Positions 53,314 through 61,224 of a stretch of DNA of 64,000 nt are shown piece by piece (position 1 is the stretch's first letter; the number at the start of each line of letters is the position of its first letter). This stretch comes from Micromonospora parathelypteridis. Lineage in GTDB: Bacteria > Actinomycetota > Actinomycetes > Mycobacteriales > Micromonosporaceae. The DNA lies in assembly GCF_014201145.1 (NCBI RefSeq), contig NZ_JACHDP010000001.1:2108001-2172000 (forward strand), given 5' to 3'. A program made the translations under genes and the position numbers. Under the pieces are notes generated by a model. The model saw nothing but the letters and a program-made list of their open reading frames with translations. It was not told the DNA's origin and searched no databases.

Positions 53314-54425
53314 GTCGGGTGCTGGTGCTCAACTGCGGGTCGTCGTCGGTGAAGTGGCGCCACTACGACGGTGACCGGACGCTCGACCACGGCACCGTCG
53401 AGCGGGTCGGTGAGCCCGGCGGCGGCCCGGCGGACCACGCCGGTGCGGTCCGGCAGATCCTGGACGGGCTGGACCTGACCGGGCTGGCGGCGGTGGGGCA
53501 CCGGGTGGTGCACGGCGGCCGGAGGTTCATTGCCCCGGTCCTGGTCGACGACGCGGTGCTGGCCGCGATCAAGGATCTGGTGCCGCTGGCCCCGCTGCAC
53601 AACCCGGCGAACCTGGCCGGCATCGAGGTGGCCCGCGCGGCGCTGCCGGACGTCCCGCAGGTCGCCGTCTTCGACACCGCGTTCCACCACACCCTGCCGG
53701 AGGCCGCCGCGACCTACGCGATCGACCGGGAGACCGCCGAGCGGTACGACATCCGCCGGTACGGCTTCCACGGCACCTCGCACGCGTACGTGTCCCGCCG
53801 CACCGCCGAACTGCTGGGCCGCCCGTACGAGCAGCTCAACACGATCACCCTGCACCTGGGCAACGGGGCCAGCGCCTGCGCGGTGGCGAACGGTCGCAGC
53901 GTCGCCACCTCGATGGGCATGTCCCCGTTGGAGGGGCTGGTGATGGGCACTCGCAGCGGCGACCTCGACCCGACGGTGATCTTCCACCTGCGCCGGGAGG
54001 GTGGGCTGTCGGTGGACGACATCGACGACCTGCTCAACCACCGCAGCGGCCTGCTCGGGCTGAGCGGCGTCAACGACATGCGCGAGGTGCTGCAGCGTCG
54101 GGCGGCCGGGGACGGGGCGGCAGGGCTGGCCTTCGACGTGTACTGCCGGCGGATCACCGGCTACGTCGGGGCGTACTACGCGCTGCTCGGTCGCGTCGAC
54201 GCCATCGCCTTCACCGCCGGGGTCGGCGAGAACGCCGCGCCCGTCCGGGCTGCCGCGTTGGCTGGCCTGGAGCGGCTCGGCATTGCCGTGGACGACGCCC
54301 GTAACGACGGCGACGGCGACCGGGTGATCTCGCCCGACGGCGCGGAGGTGAGCGTCTGCGTCATCCGCACCGACGAGGAACGGGAGATCGCCCGCCAGGC
54401 CCGCGACGTGGTCGCGGGCAGCTGA
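53310..54425 (+). CDS. ackA: Acetate kinase
   Basis: 371 residues, slightly short for the family. Signature 1 LVLNCGSSSVKW is at the N-terminus. The substrate pocket HRVVHGGRRF, FDTAFHHTLP, signature 2 RYGFHGTSHAYVS, TLHLGNGASACAV and GVGENAAPVR are all present. It makes acetate and ATP from acetyl phosphate, or the reverse. The GTG start overlaps the pta stop and has GGAGG upstream. Its stop codon lies inside a duplicated 21-bp hairpin unit. Confidence 0.95.
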   Translation: MSRVLVLNCGSSSVKWRHYDGDRTLDHGTVERVGEPGGGPADHAGAVRQILDGLDLTGLAAVGHRVVHGGRRFIAPVLVDDAVLAAIKDLVPLAPLHNPANLAGIEVARAALPDVPQVAVFDTAFHHTLPEAAATYAIDRETAERYDIRRYGFHGTSHAYVSRRTAELLGRPYEQLNTITLHLGNGASACAVANGRSVATSMGMSPLEGLVMGTRSGDLDPTVIFHLRREGGLSVDDIDDLLNHRSGLLGLSGVNDMREVLQRRAAGDGAAGLAFDVYCRRITGYVGAYYALLGRVDAIAFTAGVGENAAPVRAAALAGLERLGIAVDDARNDGDGDRVISPDGAEVSVCVIRTDEEREIARQARDVVAGS

Positions 54426-54474
54426 CGAAGCTCCGGTCAGCCCAGCACGGGCGGCTGACGAAGCTCCGGTCAGC
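54421..54474. repeat. Duplicated 21-bp hairpin unit at the convergent ends of ackA and the next gene
   Basis: GCTGACGAAGCTCCGGTCAGC occurs at 54421-54441 and again at 54454-54474. Each copy is itself a GCTGAC/GTCAGC stem. The first copy contains the ackA stop codon, and the second contains the stop codon of the minus-strand gene. Confidence 0.75.
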
Positions 54475-54640
54475 TCAGCGCGAGCCAGGCGACGACAGCC
54501 ACCACCAGCACCACGACCACCACACCGACGATCAGAGGGATGCGGGACGGGGTCTCCGTCGGCCCTGCCACGTTCGGCGTCTCGGTGAAGGCGCGGAAGG
54601 CCTCGGTGTTGCCGCTGGGGTCGGTGTAGTTCTCAGGCAT
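54470..54640 (-). CDS. Small single-pass membrane protein
   Basis: A 56-residue protein: a hydrophilic N-terminus (MPENYTDPSGNTEAFRAF...) and one C-terminal helix (IPLIVGVVVVVLVVAVVAWLAL). It resembles small tail-anchored proteins of unknown function. The ATG lies 7 nt after TAGGGT with no Shine-Dalgarno, a leaderless arrangement that supports a real gene. Confidence 0.65.
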   Translation of the reverse strand: MPENYTDPSGNTEAFRAFTETPNVAGPTETPSRIPLIVGVVVVVLVVAVVAWLALS

Positions 54641-54653
54641 GCCGGAGACCCTA
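54641..54653 (-). promoter_or_regulatory. Leaderless-type promoter of the small membrane protein
   Basis: On the minus strand, TAGGGT (54653-54648) is followed by 7 nt and then ATG 54640. Confidence 0.5.
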
Positions 54654-54784
54654 GCGAAACGGCTCGCGCGGCACCGCCCCCGGCCCACGTCGTCCCGGGT
54701 TGGACCCGGCCGGTGGAAACGACCCGACCGGGTGGCGGGTACAGCCGGGCCGGACGGCGGGGTCGCAACGCCCACCCGGGCACC

Positions 54785-54796
54785 TACCGTGGAACG
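54785..54796 (+). promoter_or_regulatory. Leaderless-type promoter of the first lipoprotein hydrolase
   Basis: TACCGT at 54785-54790 is followed by 6 nt and then ATG 54797; there is no convincing Shine-Dalgarno. Confidence 0.5.
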
Positions 54797-55690
54797 ATGG
54801 GGGCGGGACGGCTGATCGCCGTGCTGATGACAACGCTGCTGGTTGGCTGCGCGCCTGCCACTGCCGGCACCGCTGGTTCCGACGGGCCGCCGGCGGCGCG
54901 TCGGGCGCCCGAGGGGTCGTACGCCGTCGGCGTGCGTACGCTCACCCTCGATCCGCGCTCGGCGCGCCCCCTGCCGGTGACGATCTGGTTTCCAACCTCG
55001 GCCGACGGGGTGGCCGACGGGCGGTTCCCGGTGGTGATCTACAGCCACGGGCTGTACAGCCTGCCCGACCTGCACGCCGGCCTGACCACCCGCTGGGCGG
55101 CGGCCGGTTTCGTGGTGGCCGCGCCCGCGTTTCCGCACACCCGGCAGGGTGCCGCCCACTTCACCCGGCACGACGTGCGCAACCAGCCCGCCGACGGGTG
55201 GCGGCTGATCCGACACCTGGGCCGCCTCGACCGGAACCACGCGGACCCCCTCGCCGGCCACCTGGATCTGTCGTCGATCGCCGCCGCCGGCCACTCGGCG
55301 GGCGGCTTCACCACGTCCGGCATGTTCAGCGAGGGGCACCCGACCCGGCTGCGCTCCGGGATCGTGATCGCCGGAGGTGGGTTGCCCGGCAGCTTCGCCG
55401 GGCCGCCCGCGCCGGTGCTCTTCGTGCACGGCACGGCCGACGCGGTGGTGCCGGTCACGGTCGGCCGGGCGGCGTACGGGCGTACCCCCGGCCCGGCCGC
55501 GTTCCTCAGCCTGTTGGGGCAGGACCACGGCGCGTACCTCACGCCGGGCAACCCGGGGTTCGCCCCGGTTCTCGCCACCACCACCGACTTCCTCCGCTGG
55601 ACCCTCTACGGCGACCAGTCGGCCGGTGCGCGCCTCGCCGCCGACGCCGGTACCCCGATGACCAGCTACGAGTTTCGTCCGGCCAGTTGA
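54797..55690 (+). CDS. Lipoprotein alpha/beta hydrolase (PAF-acetylhydrolase/chlorophyllase-like), paralogue 1
   Basis: A 297-residue hydrolase. The signal peptide ends in the lipobox LLVGC at residues 14-18, so it should be a membrane-anchored lipoprotein. Nucleophile elbow AAGHSAGGFTTSG; oxyanion region VVIYSHGL; late FVHGTADAVVPV carries the acid residue and DHGAYLTPG the His. The substrate is unknown: an ester or lipid outside the membrane. A second copy with the same core is encoded at 56382-57347, only 0.7 kb downstream. Confidence 0.82.
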   Translation: MGAGRLIAVLMTTLLVGCAPATAGTAGSDGPPAARRAPEGSYAVGVRTLTLDPRSARPLPVTIWFPTSADGVADGRFPVVIYSHGLYSLPDLHAGLTTRWAAAGFVVAAPAFPHTRQGAAHFTRHDVRNQPADGWRLIRHLGRLDRNHADPLAGHLDLSSIAAAGHSAGGFTTSGMFSEGHPTRLRSGIVIAGGGLPGSFAGPPAPVLFVHGTADAVVPVTVGRAAYGRTPGPAAFLSLLGQDHGAYLTPGNPGFAPVLATTTDFLRWTLYGDQSAGARLAADAGTPMTSYEFRPAS

Positions 55691-55704
55691 TCCTGGCGCG
55701 CCGG

Positions 55705-55716
55705 TACGGTGGCCCG
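55705..55716 (+). promoter_or_regulatory. Leaderless-type promoter of the nucleotidyltransferase gene
   Basis: TACGGT (55705-55710), 6 nt, then GTG 55717. Confidence 0.45.
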
Positions 55717-56256
55717 GTGAACGAGCACGCGCGCCGCCAGTTGGCGAGCATCGCCGAGGTGCTCACGGTGGCCGGGGCGGACGGCATCCCGGTATGGCTG
55801 CGCGGCGGCTGGGCGATGGACTTCCACCTCGGCACGGTGACCCGACCCCACGTCGACGTCGACTGGTACTGCTGGCGGGAGGACGCGGACCGGCTGGCCA
55901 CACCGCTGCTGGCCCGAGGTTGGCGTCCCGACCCCCGGATGCCGGCGGACCTGCAACTCGACGTGTTCGCGGGTGACGTCGAGGTCAGCTTCGCGTACCT
56001 GGGTCGGGATGACGCGGGTCGACCGACCGTGGGTGCCGGGCCATGGGCCGGGACACCACTGCCGGCCGGGATGCTGGACGCGCCACCCGGCCGGATCGGC
56101 TCGCTCACCGCGCCGACCATCTCGGTGCGGGCTCAGATCGAGTTCAAGCAGATGTACCCGGTGTGGATGCCGGAGCATCCGCGCCGGCCGAAGGACGCCG
56201 CCGACCTGATCCGGCTGCGTGCCGGTCCTGGTCGAGCAGGCCAGCGGCTGACGTAG
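55717..56256 (+). CDS. Nucleotidyltransferase-fold protein, aminoglycoside adenylyltransferase (ANT(2'')-like)
   Basis: A 179-residue protein with GIPVWLRGGWAMDFHLG and RPHVDVDWYCWREDAD, the G-G-W-A and D-x-D metal-binding pattern of the ANT(2'')/LinB-like nucleotidyltransferase family. VSFAYLGRDDAG and late KDAADLIRLRAG follow. It could adenylylate an aminoglycoside or lincosamide, but most chromosomal relatives have no shown activity. GTG 55717 is preceded by TACGGT at 6 nt (55705-55710), again leaderless type. It lies between two paralogous hydrolases. Confidence 0.75.
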   Translation: MNEHARRQLASIAEVLTVAGADGIPVWLRGGWAMDFHLGTVTRPHVDVDWYCWREDADRLATPLLARGWRPDPRMPADLQLDVFAGDVEVSFAYLGRDDAGRPTVGAGPWAGTPLPAGMLDAPPGRIGSLTAPTISVRAQIEFKQMYPVWMPEHPRRPKDAADLIRLRAGPGRAGQRLT

Positions 56257-56381
56257 AGCCAACTCGAGCTCCTCGGCCGCGCGGTGATCGTGACGCCTGG
56301 TGTGCAGCGGTGGGTGAAGGGGCGGGCACAGTGCGCCGAACTCCGCCGGTCGCGCCGACCGCACAGGGCACAATCGGATTC

Positions 56382-57347
56382 ATGTCGCGTCGCGTCACCC
56401 CCGCTCTGCTGGCCAGCGCCGTGCTCCTCGCCGGTCTGGCCGGCTGCTCTGCGGACACCCCACAGGGCAAGGGCTGGCAGGCGCCGGTCGCGCCTCCGCC
56501 CGCGGCCACGCCGACGCCGCAGGTCCCCGCCGGGACCGCGCCCCAGCGCGCCTTCGCAGTCGGCGTACGCCAACTGAAGCTGGACCGGGACGGCCGTGCG
56601 CTGCCGGTGACGCTCTGGTATCCGGCGGCCGGGGAGGCCGGCGGCGCGGCCAAGCGGTCGGCGTCGGCTGCGCAGGGACGGTTTCCGGTGGTGATGTTCA
56701 GCCACGGGTTGGGCGGGCGCCCGGACGACTACGCCACTCTGCTGACCCGGTGGGCGGCGGCGGGTTTCGTGGTGGCCGCGCCGACCTTCCCGCACACCTC
56801 CCGGGGCGCCGACAACAACGTCCTCGACGTGCTCAACCAGCCGGCCGACGTGTCGTACGCGCTGGATCAGGTGTTGGCGTTGGACGGCAGGGCCGGCGAC
56901 TCGTTGCGCGGCCGGTTGGACGGTGAGCGGGTGGCCGCAGCCGGGCACTCCGCCGGCGGGGTGACCACCATCGGCCTCTTCACCGCCAGCCGGGACGAAC
57001 GGCTGGACGCGGGTGTGGTGTTCGCCGGCACGGCGCTCGGCGTGGGCACCGCGTTCGCCGGCGCGTCCGCGCCGCAACTGTTCGTGCACGGAGAGCTGGA
57101 CGAGGTGATCGAGTACGCGGCGGGCAAGGCCGTGTACGACAAGGTGCCCTGGCCGAAGGCGATGCTGAGCCTGCCGAACGGCGACCACGGACGGGGGCTG
57201 CTCAGTGATGGCGCGACGCTGCGCGTGGTCGCGGACACGTCCGTCGAGTTCCTCCGCTGGTCGCTGTACGGCGACGCGGCGGCCAAGAAGCGCATCCCCA
57301 CCGACGCGACGCGCGGCGACATCGCCACCTTCGACGATCACCTCTGA
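56382..57347 (+). CDS. Lipoprotein alpha/beta hydrolase, paralogue 2
   Basis: A 321-residue paralogue of the protein encoded at 54797. The signal peptide ends with the lipobox GLAGC at about residues 18-22. The shared core includes AVGVRQLKLD, GRFPVVMFSHGLGG, LLTRWAAAGFVVAAPTFPHT, NQPADV, AAGHSAGGVTTIGLF, LFVHGELDEVIEY and a C-terminal FLRWSLYGD. The catalytic Ser is in GHSAGG. It probably hydrolyses an extracellular ester. CACAAT lies 7 nt before the ATG. The start was chosen because it gives a proper lipoprotein signal. Confidence 0.82.
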   Translation: MSRRVTPALLASAVLLAGLAGCSADTPQGKGWQAPVAPPPAATPTPQVPAGTAPQRAFAVGVRQLKLDRDGRALPVTLWYPAAGEAGGAAKRSASAAQGRFPVVMFSHGLGGRPDDYATLLTRWAAAGFVVAAPTFPHTSRGADNNVLDVLNQPADVSYALDQVLALDGRAGDSLRGRLDGERVAAAGHSAGGVTTIGLFTASRDERLDAGVVFAGTALGVGTAFAGASAPQLFVHGELDEVIEYAAGKAVYDKVPWPKAMLSLPNGDHGRGLLSDGATLRVVADTSVEFLRWSLYGDAAAKKRIPTDATRGDIATFDDHL

Positions 57348-57356
57348 GCCGCGCGT

Positions 57357-57424
57357 CCGCACAACATCCAGGAAGTAGTGGCCTCCCGTGACGCCGAGGC
57401 CACTACTTCCATGATGTTGTGCGG
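57357..57424. repeat. Intergenic palindrome, class C (GGAAGTAGTGGCC type)
   Basis: The 29-bp arms at 57357-57385 and 57396-57424 match at 27 positions around a 10-nt loop (CCGTGACGCC). It lies between convergent genes (stops at 57347 and 57453). It is the longest arm pair in the window. Confidence 0.85.
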
Positions 57425-57452
57425 ATCTTGCGGGAAGGGGCGGCCGCGTGGA

Positions 57453-58406
57453 TCAGGCCGTGTGGTCGATGACGACCTTGCCGAAGGCCTCGCCGGACTG
57501 CAGGCGGGCGAAGGCGTCCTCGACCCGGCTGAACGGAACGACGGAGTCCACCACCGGGCGCACCTCGTTGTCGGAGCAGAACGCCAGCAACTCGTACAGC
57601 TCGCCGGGCGTGCCCATCGAGGTGCCCAGGATCTCCAACTGCATCGCGAAGACCCGGCGCAGGTTGATCGCCGGCTCGTGCCCGGCGGTCGCGCCGGAGA
57701 CCACGATCCGGGCCATCGGCGCGGCCGACTTCAGCGAGTGGTCGAAGGTGGCCGCGCCAACCGTCTCGATCACCACGTCGACGCGTTCCGGCAGCCGGGC
57801 ACCGGGTTCCACGGCGGTCGCGCCGAGGGCCGAGATCCGCTCCCGCTTGGCGGCGTCGCGGCTGGTCGCGTACACCCGCTTGCCCATCGCGACGGCGAGC
57901 GCGACGGCCGCGGTGGCGACGCCACCGCCCGCGCCCTGGACCAGCACGCTGTCGGCGTCCGCGACGCGGCCCTTGGTGGTCAGCATCCGCCACGCGGTCA
58001 ACCAGGCCGTGGGCAGGCAGGCCGCGTCGGTCGCCGTCATGCCGTCGGGCAGCGGGATCAGGTTCGATCGGGGTACGGCGACCCGCTCGGCGAGGGTCCC
58101 GGCGAAGTGCTCGGAGAGGATGGAGACCCCGCGGGGGTCACCCGGAGTGACCACCACCGGGTACACGACCACCGGGTGACCCTCCGGGTCCACGCCGACC
58201 GCGTCGCAGCCGAGGATCATCGGCAGTTGGGCCTCGGTGAGCCCCACCCCGCGCAATGACCAAAGGTCGTGGTGGTTGAGCGAGGTGGCCCGCAACTGCA
58301 CGGTCACCCAGTCGTCGGCCGGGTGGGTCGGCTCGGGCCGCTCACCGACGGTAAGGGCGGCGAGCGGATCGGCGTCGTCGAACCTGGAGGCGAAGGCAGC
58401 ACGCAT
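57453..58406 (-). CDS. Zinc-type/quinone-oxidoreductase-like alcohol dehydrogenase (MDR family)
   Basis: A 317-residue medium-chain dehydrogenase. N-terminal LRATSLNHHDLWSLRGVG and LGCDAVG match the MDR catalytic domain; VLVQGAGGGVATAAVALAVAMGKRVYAT is the NAD(P)-binding loop, and the end AFARLQSGEAFGKVVI is typical. The usual Cys-His zinc ligands are not evident, so it resembles the zinc-independent quinone reductase branch. The ATG 58406 is 7 nt after TACCGT; a GTG at 58415 is in frame. Confidence 0.85.
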   Translation of the reverse strand: MRAAFASRFDDADPLAALTVGERPEPTHPADDWVTVQLRATSLNHHDLWSLRGVGLTEAQLPMILGCDAVGVDPEGHPVVVYPVVVTPGDPRGVSILSEHFAGTLAERVAVPRSNLIPLPDGMTATDAACLPTAWLTAWRMLTTKGRVADADSVLVQGAGGGVATAAVALAVAMGKRVYATSRDAAKRERISALGATAVEPGARLPERVDVVIETVGAATFDHSLKSAAPMARIVVSGATAGHEPAINLRRVFAMQLEILGTSMGTPGELYELLAFCSDNEVRPVVDSVVPFSRVEDAFARLQSGEAFGKVVIDHTA

Positions 58407-58419
58407 GATCGGCACGGTA
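58407..58419 (-). promoter_or_regulatory. Leaderless-type promoter of the MDR dehydrogenase
   Basis: On the minus strand, TACCGT (58419-58414) is followed by 7 nt and then ATG 58406. Confidence 0.5.
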
Positions 58420-58473
58420 ACAAGCTGAGCGCCCGTTAAGAAGGTGCCCGTCCTCGATGGCCCGTGTCCGGCC

Positions 58474-59652
58474 CTAGTGGCGGGCGACGCCGTCGCGGCG
58501 GGCGGCTTCGGCGACCGCCTCCGCGACGGCCGGCGCGACGCGCGGGTCGAGCGGCGAGGGGACGATCGCGTCGACGGTCAACGACTCGGCCACCACCCCG
58601 GCGATGGCGTCCGCGGCGGCGACCTTCATCGCCTCCGTGATCCGGGTGGCGCCGGCATCCAACGCACCGCGGAACACCCCCGGGAACGCCAGCACGTTGT
58701 TGATCTGGTTGGGGTAGTCGCTGCGCCCGGTGGCGACCACCGCGACGTGCCGGGCGGCGACCTCGGGGTGCACCTCCGGGGTCGGGTTGGCCAGCGCGAA
58801 CACGATCCCGCCGGGTGCCATTCCGGCCACCGCGGTCTCGGGGATCTGCCCGCCGGAGACCCCGATCAACACGTCCGCGCCACGCAGCGCCTCGGTGATG
58901 TCGCCACGGCGGCCGTCCGCGTTGGTGCTCGCCGCCAGCTCGGCCTTGGTGCCGGTCAACTCGGTGCGGTGCCGGCCGATGATGCCCTTGGAGTCGCAGA
59001 CCACCACCTGGTCGGGGTTGACGCCCCCGGCGACCAGCATCTTCGTCACCGCCACGCCGGCTGCGCCCGCGCCGCTCACCGCCACCCTCAGGTCGCCGAG
59101 CTTGCGGTTGAGCAGGGTCGCGGCGTTGCGCAGCGCGGCGAGCACCACGATCGCGGTGCCGTGCTGGTCGTCGTGGAAGACCGGGATGTCCAGCGCCTCG
59201 TCGAGCCGCCTCTCCACCTCGAAGCAGCGCGGCGCGCTGATGTCCTCCAGGTTGATCCCACCGAACGAGGGGGCCAGCGCCCGCACCACGGCGACGATCT
59301 CGTCGACGTCCTGGGTGTCCAGGCAGATCGGCACGGCGTCCACCCCGGCGAACTGCTTGAACAGCACCGCCTTGCCCTCCATCACCGGCAGCGCGGCGCG
59401 TGGGCCGATGTTGCCGAGCCCGAGCACCGCCGAGCCGTCGGTGACCACCGCGACCGTGTGCGACACCCAGGTGTACTCGTCCACCAGCGTGGGATCGGCG
59501 GCGATCGCCTCGCACACCCGAGCTACCCCCGGGGTGTACGCCAGGGAGAGATCTTCCCGGCTGGTGAGCGGCACGGTCGAGGTGACGGCCATCTTGCCGC
59601 CCCGGTGCAGCAGGAAGACGGGATCGGCGGGGTCCACGGTGGACGAAGACAT
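58474..59652 (-). CDS. NAD(P)-dependent malic enzyme (short form)
   Basis: A 392-residue malic enzyme without the C-terminal PTA-like extension. Motifs: SLAYTPGVARVCEAI (N-terminal), GNIGPRAALPVMEGKAVLFK, FGGINLEDI with the metal-binding residues, FHDDQHGTAIVVLAALRNA and GAGAAGVAVTKML for the cofactor. It decarboxylates malate to pyruvate, supplying NAD(P)H. The ATG is preceded by TGGAG. Upstream there is a perfect palindrome next to a TATGCT -10 hexamer. Confidence 0.92.
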   Translation of the reverse strand: MSSSTVDPADPVFLLHRGGKMAVTSTVPLTSREDLSLAYTPGVARVCEAIAADPTLVDEYTWVSHTVAVVTDGSAVLGLGNIGPRAALPVMEGKAVLFKQFAGVDAVPICLDTQDVDEIVAVVRALAPSFGGINLEDISAPRCFEVERRLDEALDIPVFHDDQHGTAIVVLAALRNAATLLNRKLGDLRVAVSGAGAAGVAVTKMLVAGGVNPDQVVVCDSKGIIGRHRTELTGTKAELAASTNADGRRGDITEALRGADVLIGVSGGQIPETAVAGMAPGGIVFALANPTPEVHPEVAARHVAVVATGRSDYPNQINNVLAFPGVFRGALDAGATRITEAMKVAAADAIAGVVAESLTVDAIVPSPLDPRVAPAVAEAVAEAARRDGVARH

Positions 59653-59756
59653 GGTGGTGACTCCAGGATCTGTCGAGCAGACGGGGCGGCCGGCCCTGCC
59701 GCGGAGTAGGCGGCGAGCGGTGGCACGCGGTGCAGGGGGTCACCCGGGCACTTCCG

Positions 59757-59773
59757 AGCATAGTGTCGACACT
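59757..59773 (-). promoter_or_regulatory. Operator-promoter of the malic enzyme gene
   Basis: AGTGTCGACACT (59762-59773) is a perfect 12-bp palindrome that abuts and overlaps by one base a minus-strand TATGCT -10 (59762-59757). This would place a regulator in the -10/-35 spacer, about 105 nt before the ATG. Confidence 0.5.
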
Positions 59774-59794
59774 GCCGCTCGGATGTGAGCGGGG

Positions 59795-60145
59795 TCATAA
59801 CCGGCGACGACGAACCCGGCCGGGGCGCGGCCAGTAGCGGGCCACCACCCTGGCCCGCACGTCGGCCACCCCGTACGCCCGGGAGTCATCGGTGACCAGG
59901 TCGTTGTCCCCGCGCAACCACCAGCCGCCGTCCTGCTGCCGGACCGCCCGCTTCACGACCAGCAAGTCGGGGCGGGTCCGGAAGACCGCGACCACCACGT
60001 CCCCGGGTCGGATCGGGCGGCCACCGGGGCGGACCAGCACCGAATCACCGTGCCGCAGTGTCGGCGCCATGGACGGACCAATCACCAGAACGGCGGTCAG
60101 CGGCCGCCGCAATCGCGGCGCCTCAGCCGGGTGATCGCTGCCCAC
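59795..60145 (-). CDS. sodX: Nickel-type superoxide dismutase maturation protease (SodX, S26 family)
   Basis: A 116-residue signal-peptidase-like protease: catalytic Ser in VIGPSMAPTLRHGDSVLV, Lys in LVVKRAV, then GDN and DSRAYG. It lacks a membrane anchor and is very short, as for SodX. It removes the propeptide of SodN so the N-terminal His can bind nickel. I chose GTG 60145, which has GGAGG 8 nt upstream inside the longer frame starting at 60160. It is divergent from sodN with 84 bp between starts. Confidence 0.87.
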   Translation of the reverse strand: MGSDHPAEAPRLRRPLTAVLVIGPSMAPTLRHGDSVLVRPGGRPIRPGDVVVAVFRTRPDLLVVKRAVRQQDGGWWLRGDNDLVTDDSRAYGVADVRARVVARYWPRPGRVRRRRL

Positions 60146-60229
60146 TGGTTTCACCTCCACCCGGTTCGGGGAGCATCCTCAGGAGTAATGTCGCCTTTGA
60201 TCATCGCAAACTTCCCATGGAGGATCCCG

Positions 60230-60634
60230 ATGCGATTTCCCCGCATCCTTGCGCCCCGCGTCACCGCGAGCGCTCACTGCGACCTGCCGTGCGGTGTCTA
60301 CGACCCGGCCCAGGCCCGGATCGAGGCCGAATCGGTCAAAATGATCTGCGAGAAGTACCAGGCGAACACCGACCCGGAGTTCCGCACCCGCGCCATCATC
60401 ATCAAGGAGCAGCGCGCCGAGCTGGTCAAGCACCACCTCTGGGTGCTCTGGACCGACTACTTCAAGCCGCCGCACTTCGAGAAGTACCCGAACCTGCACA
60501 GCCTGTTCAACGAGGCCACCAAGCTCGCCGGCGCCGGTGGCGTCAAGGGCAGCCTCGACCCGGCCACCGCCGACAAGCTGCTCGCGAAGATCGACGAGAT
60601 CTCGAAGATCTTCTGGGAGACCAAGAAGGCGTGA
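60230..60634 (+). CDS. sodN: Nickel superoxide dismutase
   Basis: A 134-residue precursor. The propeptide is residues 1-15 (MRFPRILAPRVTASA); the mature protein begins His16-Cys17-Asp-Leu-Pro-Cys21, the nickel hook. A four-helix bundle follows (AQARIEAESVKMICEKYQ ... ADKLLAKIDEISKIFWETK). It dismutates superoxide in the cytoplasm. The ATG 60230 follows GGAGG; an in-frame ATG at 60188 would give an atypically long propeptide. Confidence 0.95.
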   Translation: MRFPRILAPRVTASAHCDLPCGVYDPAQARIEAESVKMICEKYQANTDPEFRTRAIIIKEQRAELVKHHLWVLWTDYFKPPHFEKYPNLHSLFNEATKLAGAGGVKGSLDPATADKLLAKIDEISKIFWETKKA

Positions 60635-61224
60635 CCTCCCCGGTCATTCCGACGATCCGGCCGGCACGTCCCGAGGACGTGCCGGCCGTCGTCGCCATGG
60701 TGCACGAGCTGGCGGAGTACGAACGTGCCCCCGACCAGTGCCATCTCACGGCCGAGCAGTTGACCTCGGCCCTGTTTCCGGCTGGTCCAGATCGCGGCGC
60801 GGCTTCGGACGCGCCGGCTGCTCCGGCCCTCTTCGGTCACGTCGCGGTCGACGAGCACGACGAGCCGATCGGCTTCGCGCTGTGGTTCCTCAACTTCTCC
60901 ACCTGGGCCGGCGTGCACGGCATCTACCTGGAGGACCTCTACGTCTCCCCGGCCGCCCGCGGCACCGGGGCGGGTCGACTGCTGCTCGCCACTCTGGCCG
61001 ACATCTGCGTACGACGCGGCTACCGGCGGCTGGAGTGGTGGATGATCGACTGGAACCCGGCCGCCGGGTTCTACGCCTCGATCGGCGCGGAGCAGATGAG
61101 CGAGTGGATCCCCTACCGACTCAGCGGCGACGCGCTGCGCCAACTGGCCAATCAGGCCACCGCCGCCGGCACGCGTACCGGCGACCGACCGGGTAGAGTC
61201 CCCGACCGGGGGGATGAGGCGTGA
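60631..61224 (+). CDS. GNAT family N-acetyltransferase
   Basis: A 197-residue acetyltransferase of the spermidine/diamine acetyltransferase type: IRPARPEDVPAVVAMVHELAEYE, then FALWFLNFSTWAGVHGIYLEDLYVSPAARGTGAGRLLLATLA with the acetyl-CoA-binding R-G-x-G-x-G/A loop, and RRLEWWMIDWNPAAGFYASIGA. Its substrate is probably a polyamine or small amine. The GTG start overlaps the sodN stop by 4 bp and the stop overlaps the next gene by 4 bp, so the three genes form one unit. Confidence 0.88.
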   Translation: MTSPVIPTIRPARPEDVPAVVAMVHELAEYERAPDQCHLTAEQLTSALFPAGPDRGAASDAPAAPALFGHVAVDEHDEPIGFALWFLNFSTWAGVHGIYLEDLYVSPAARGTGAGRLLLATLADICVRRGYRRLEWWMIDWNPAAGFYASIGAEQMSEWIPYRLSGDALRQLANQATAAGTRTGDRPGRVPDRGDEA

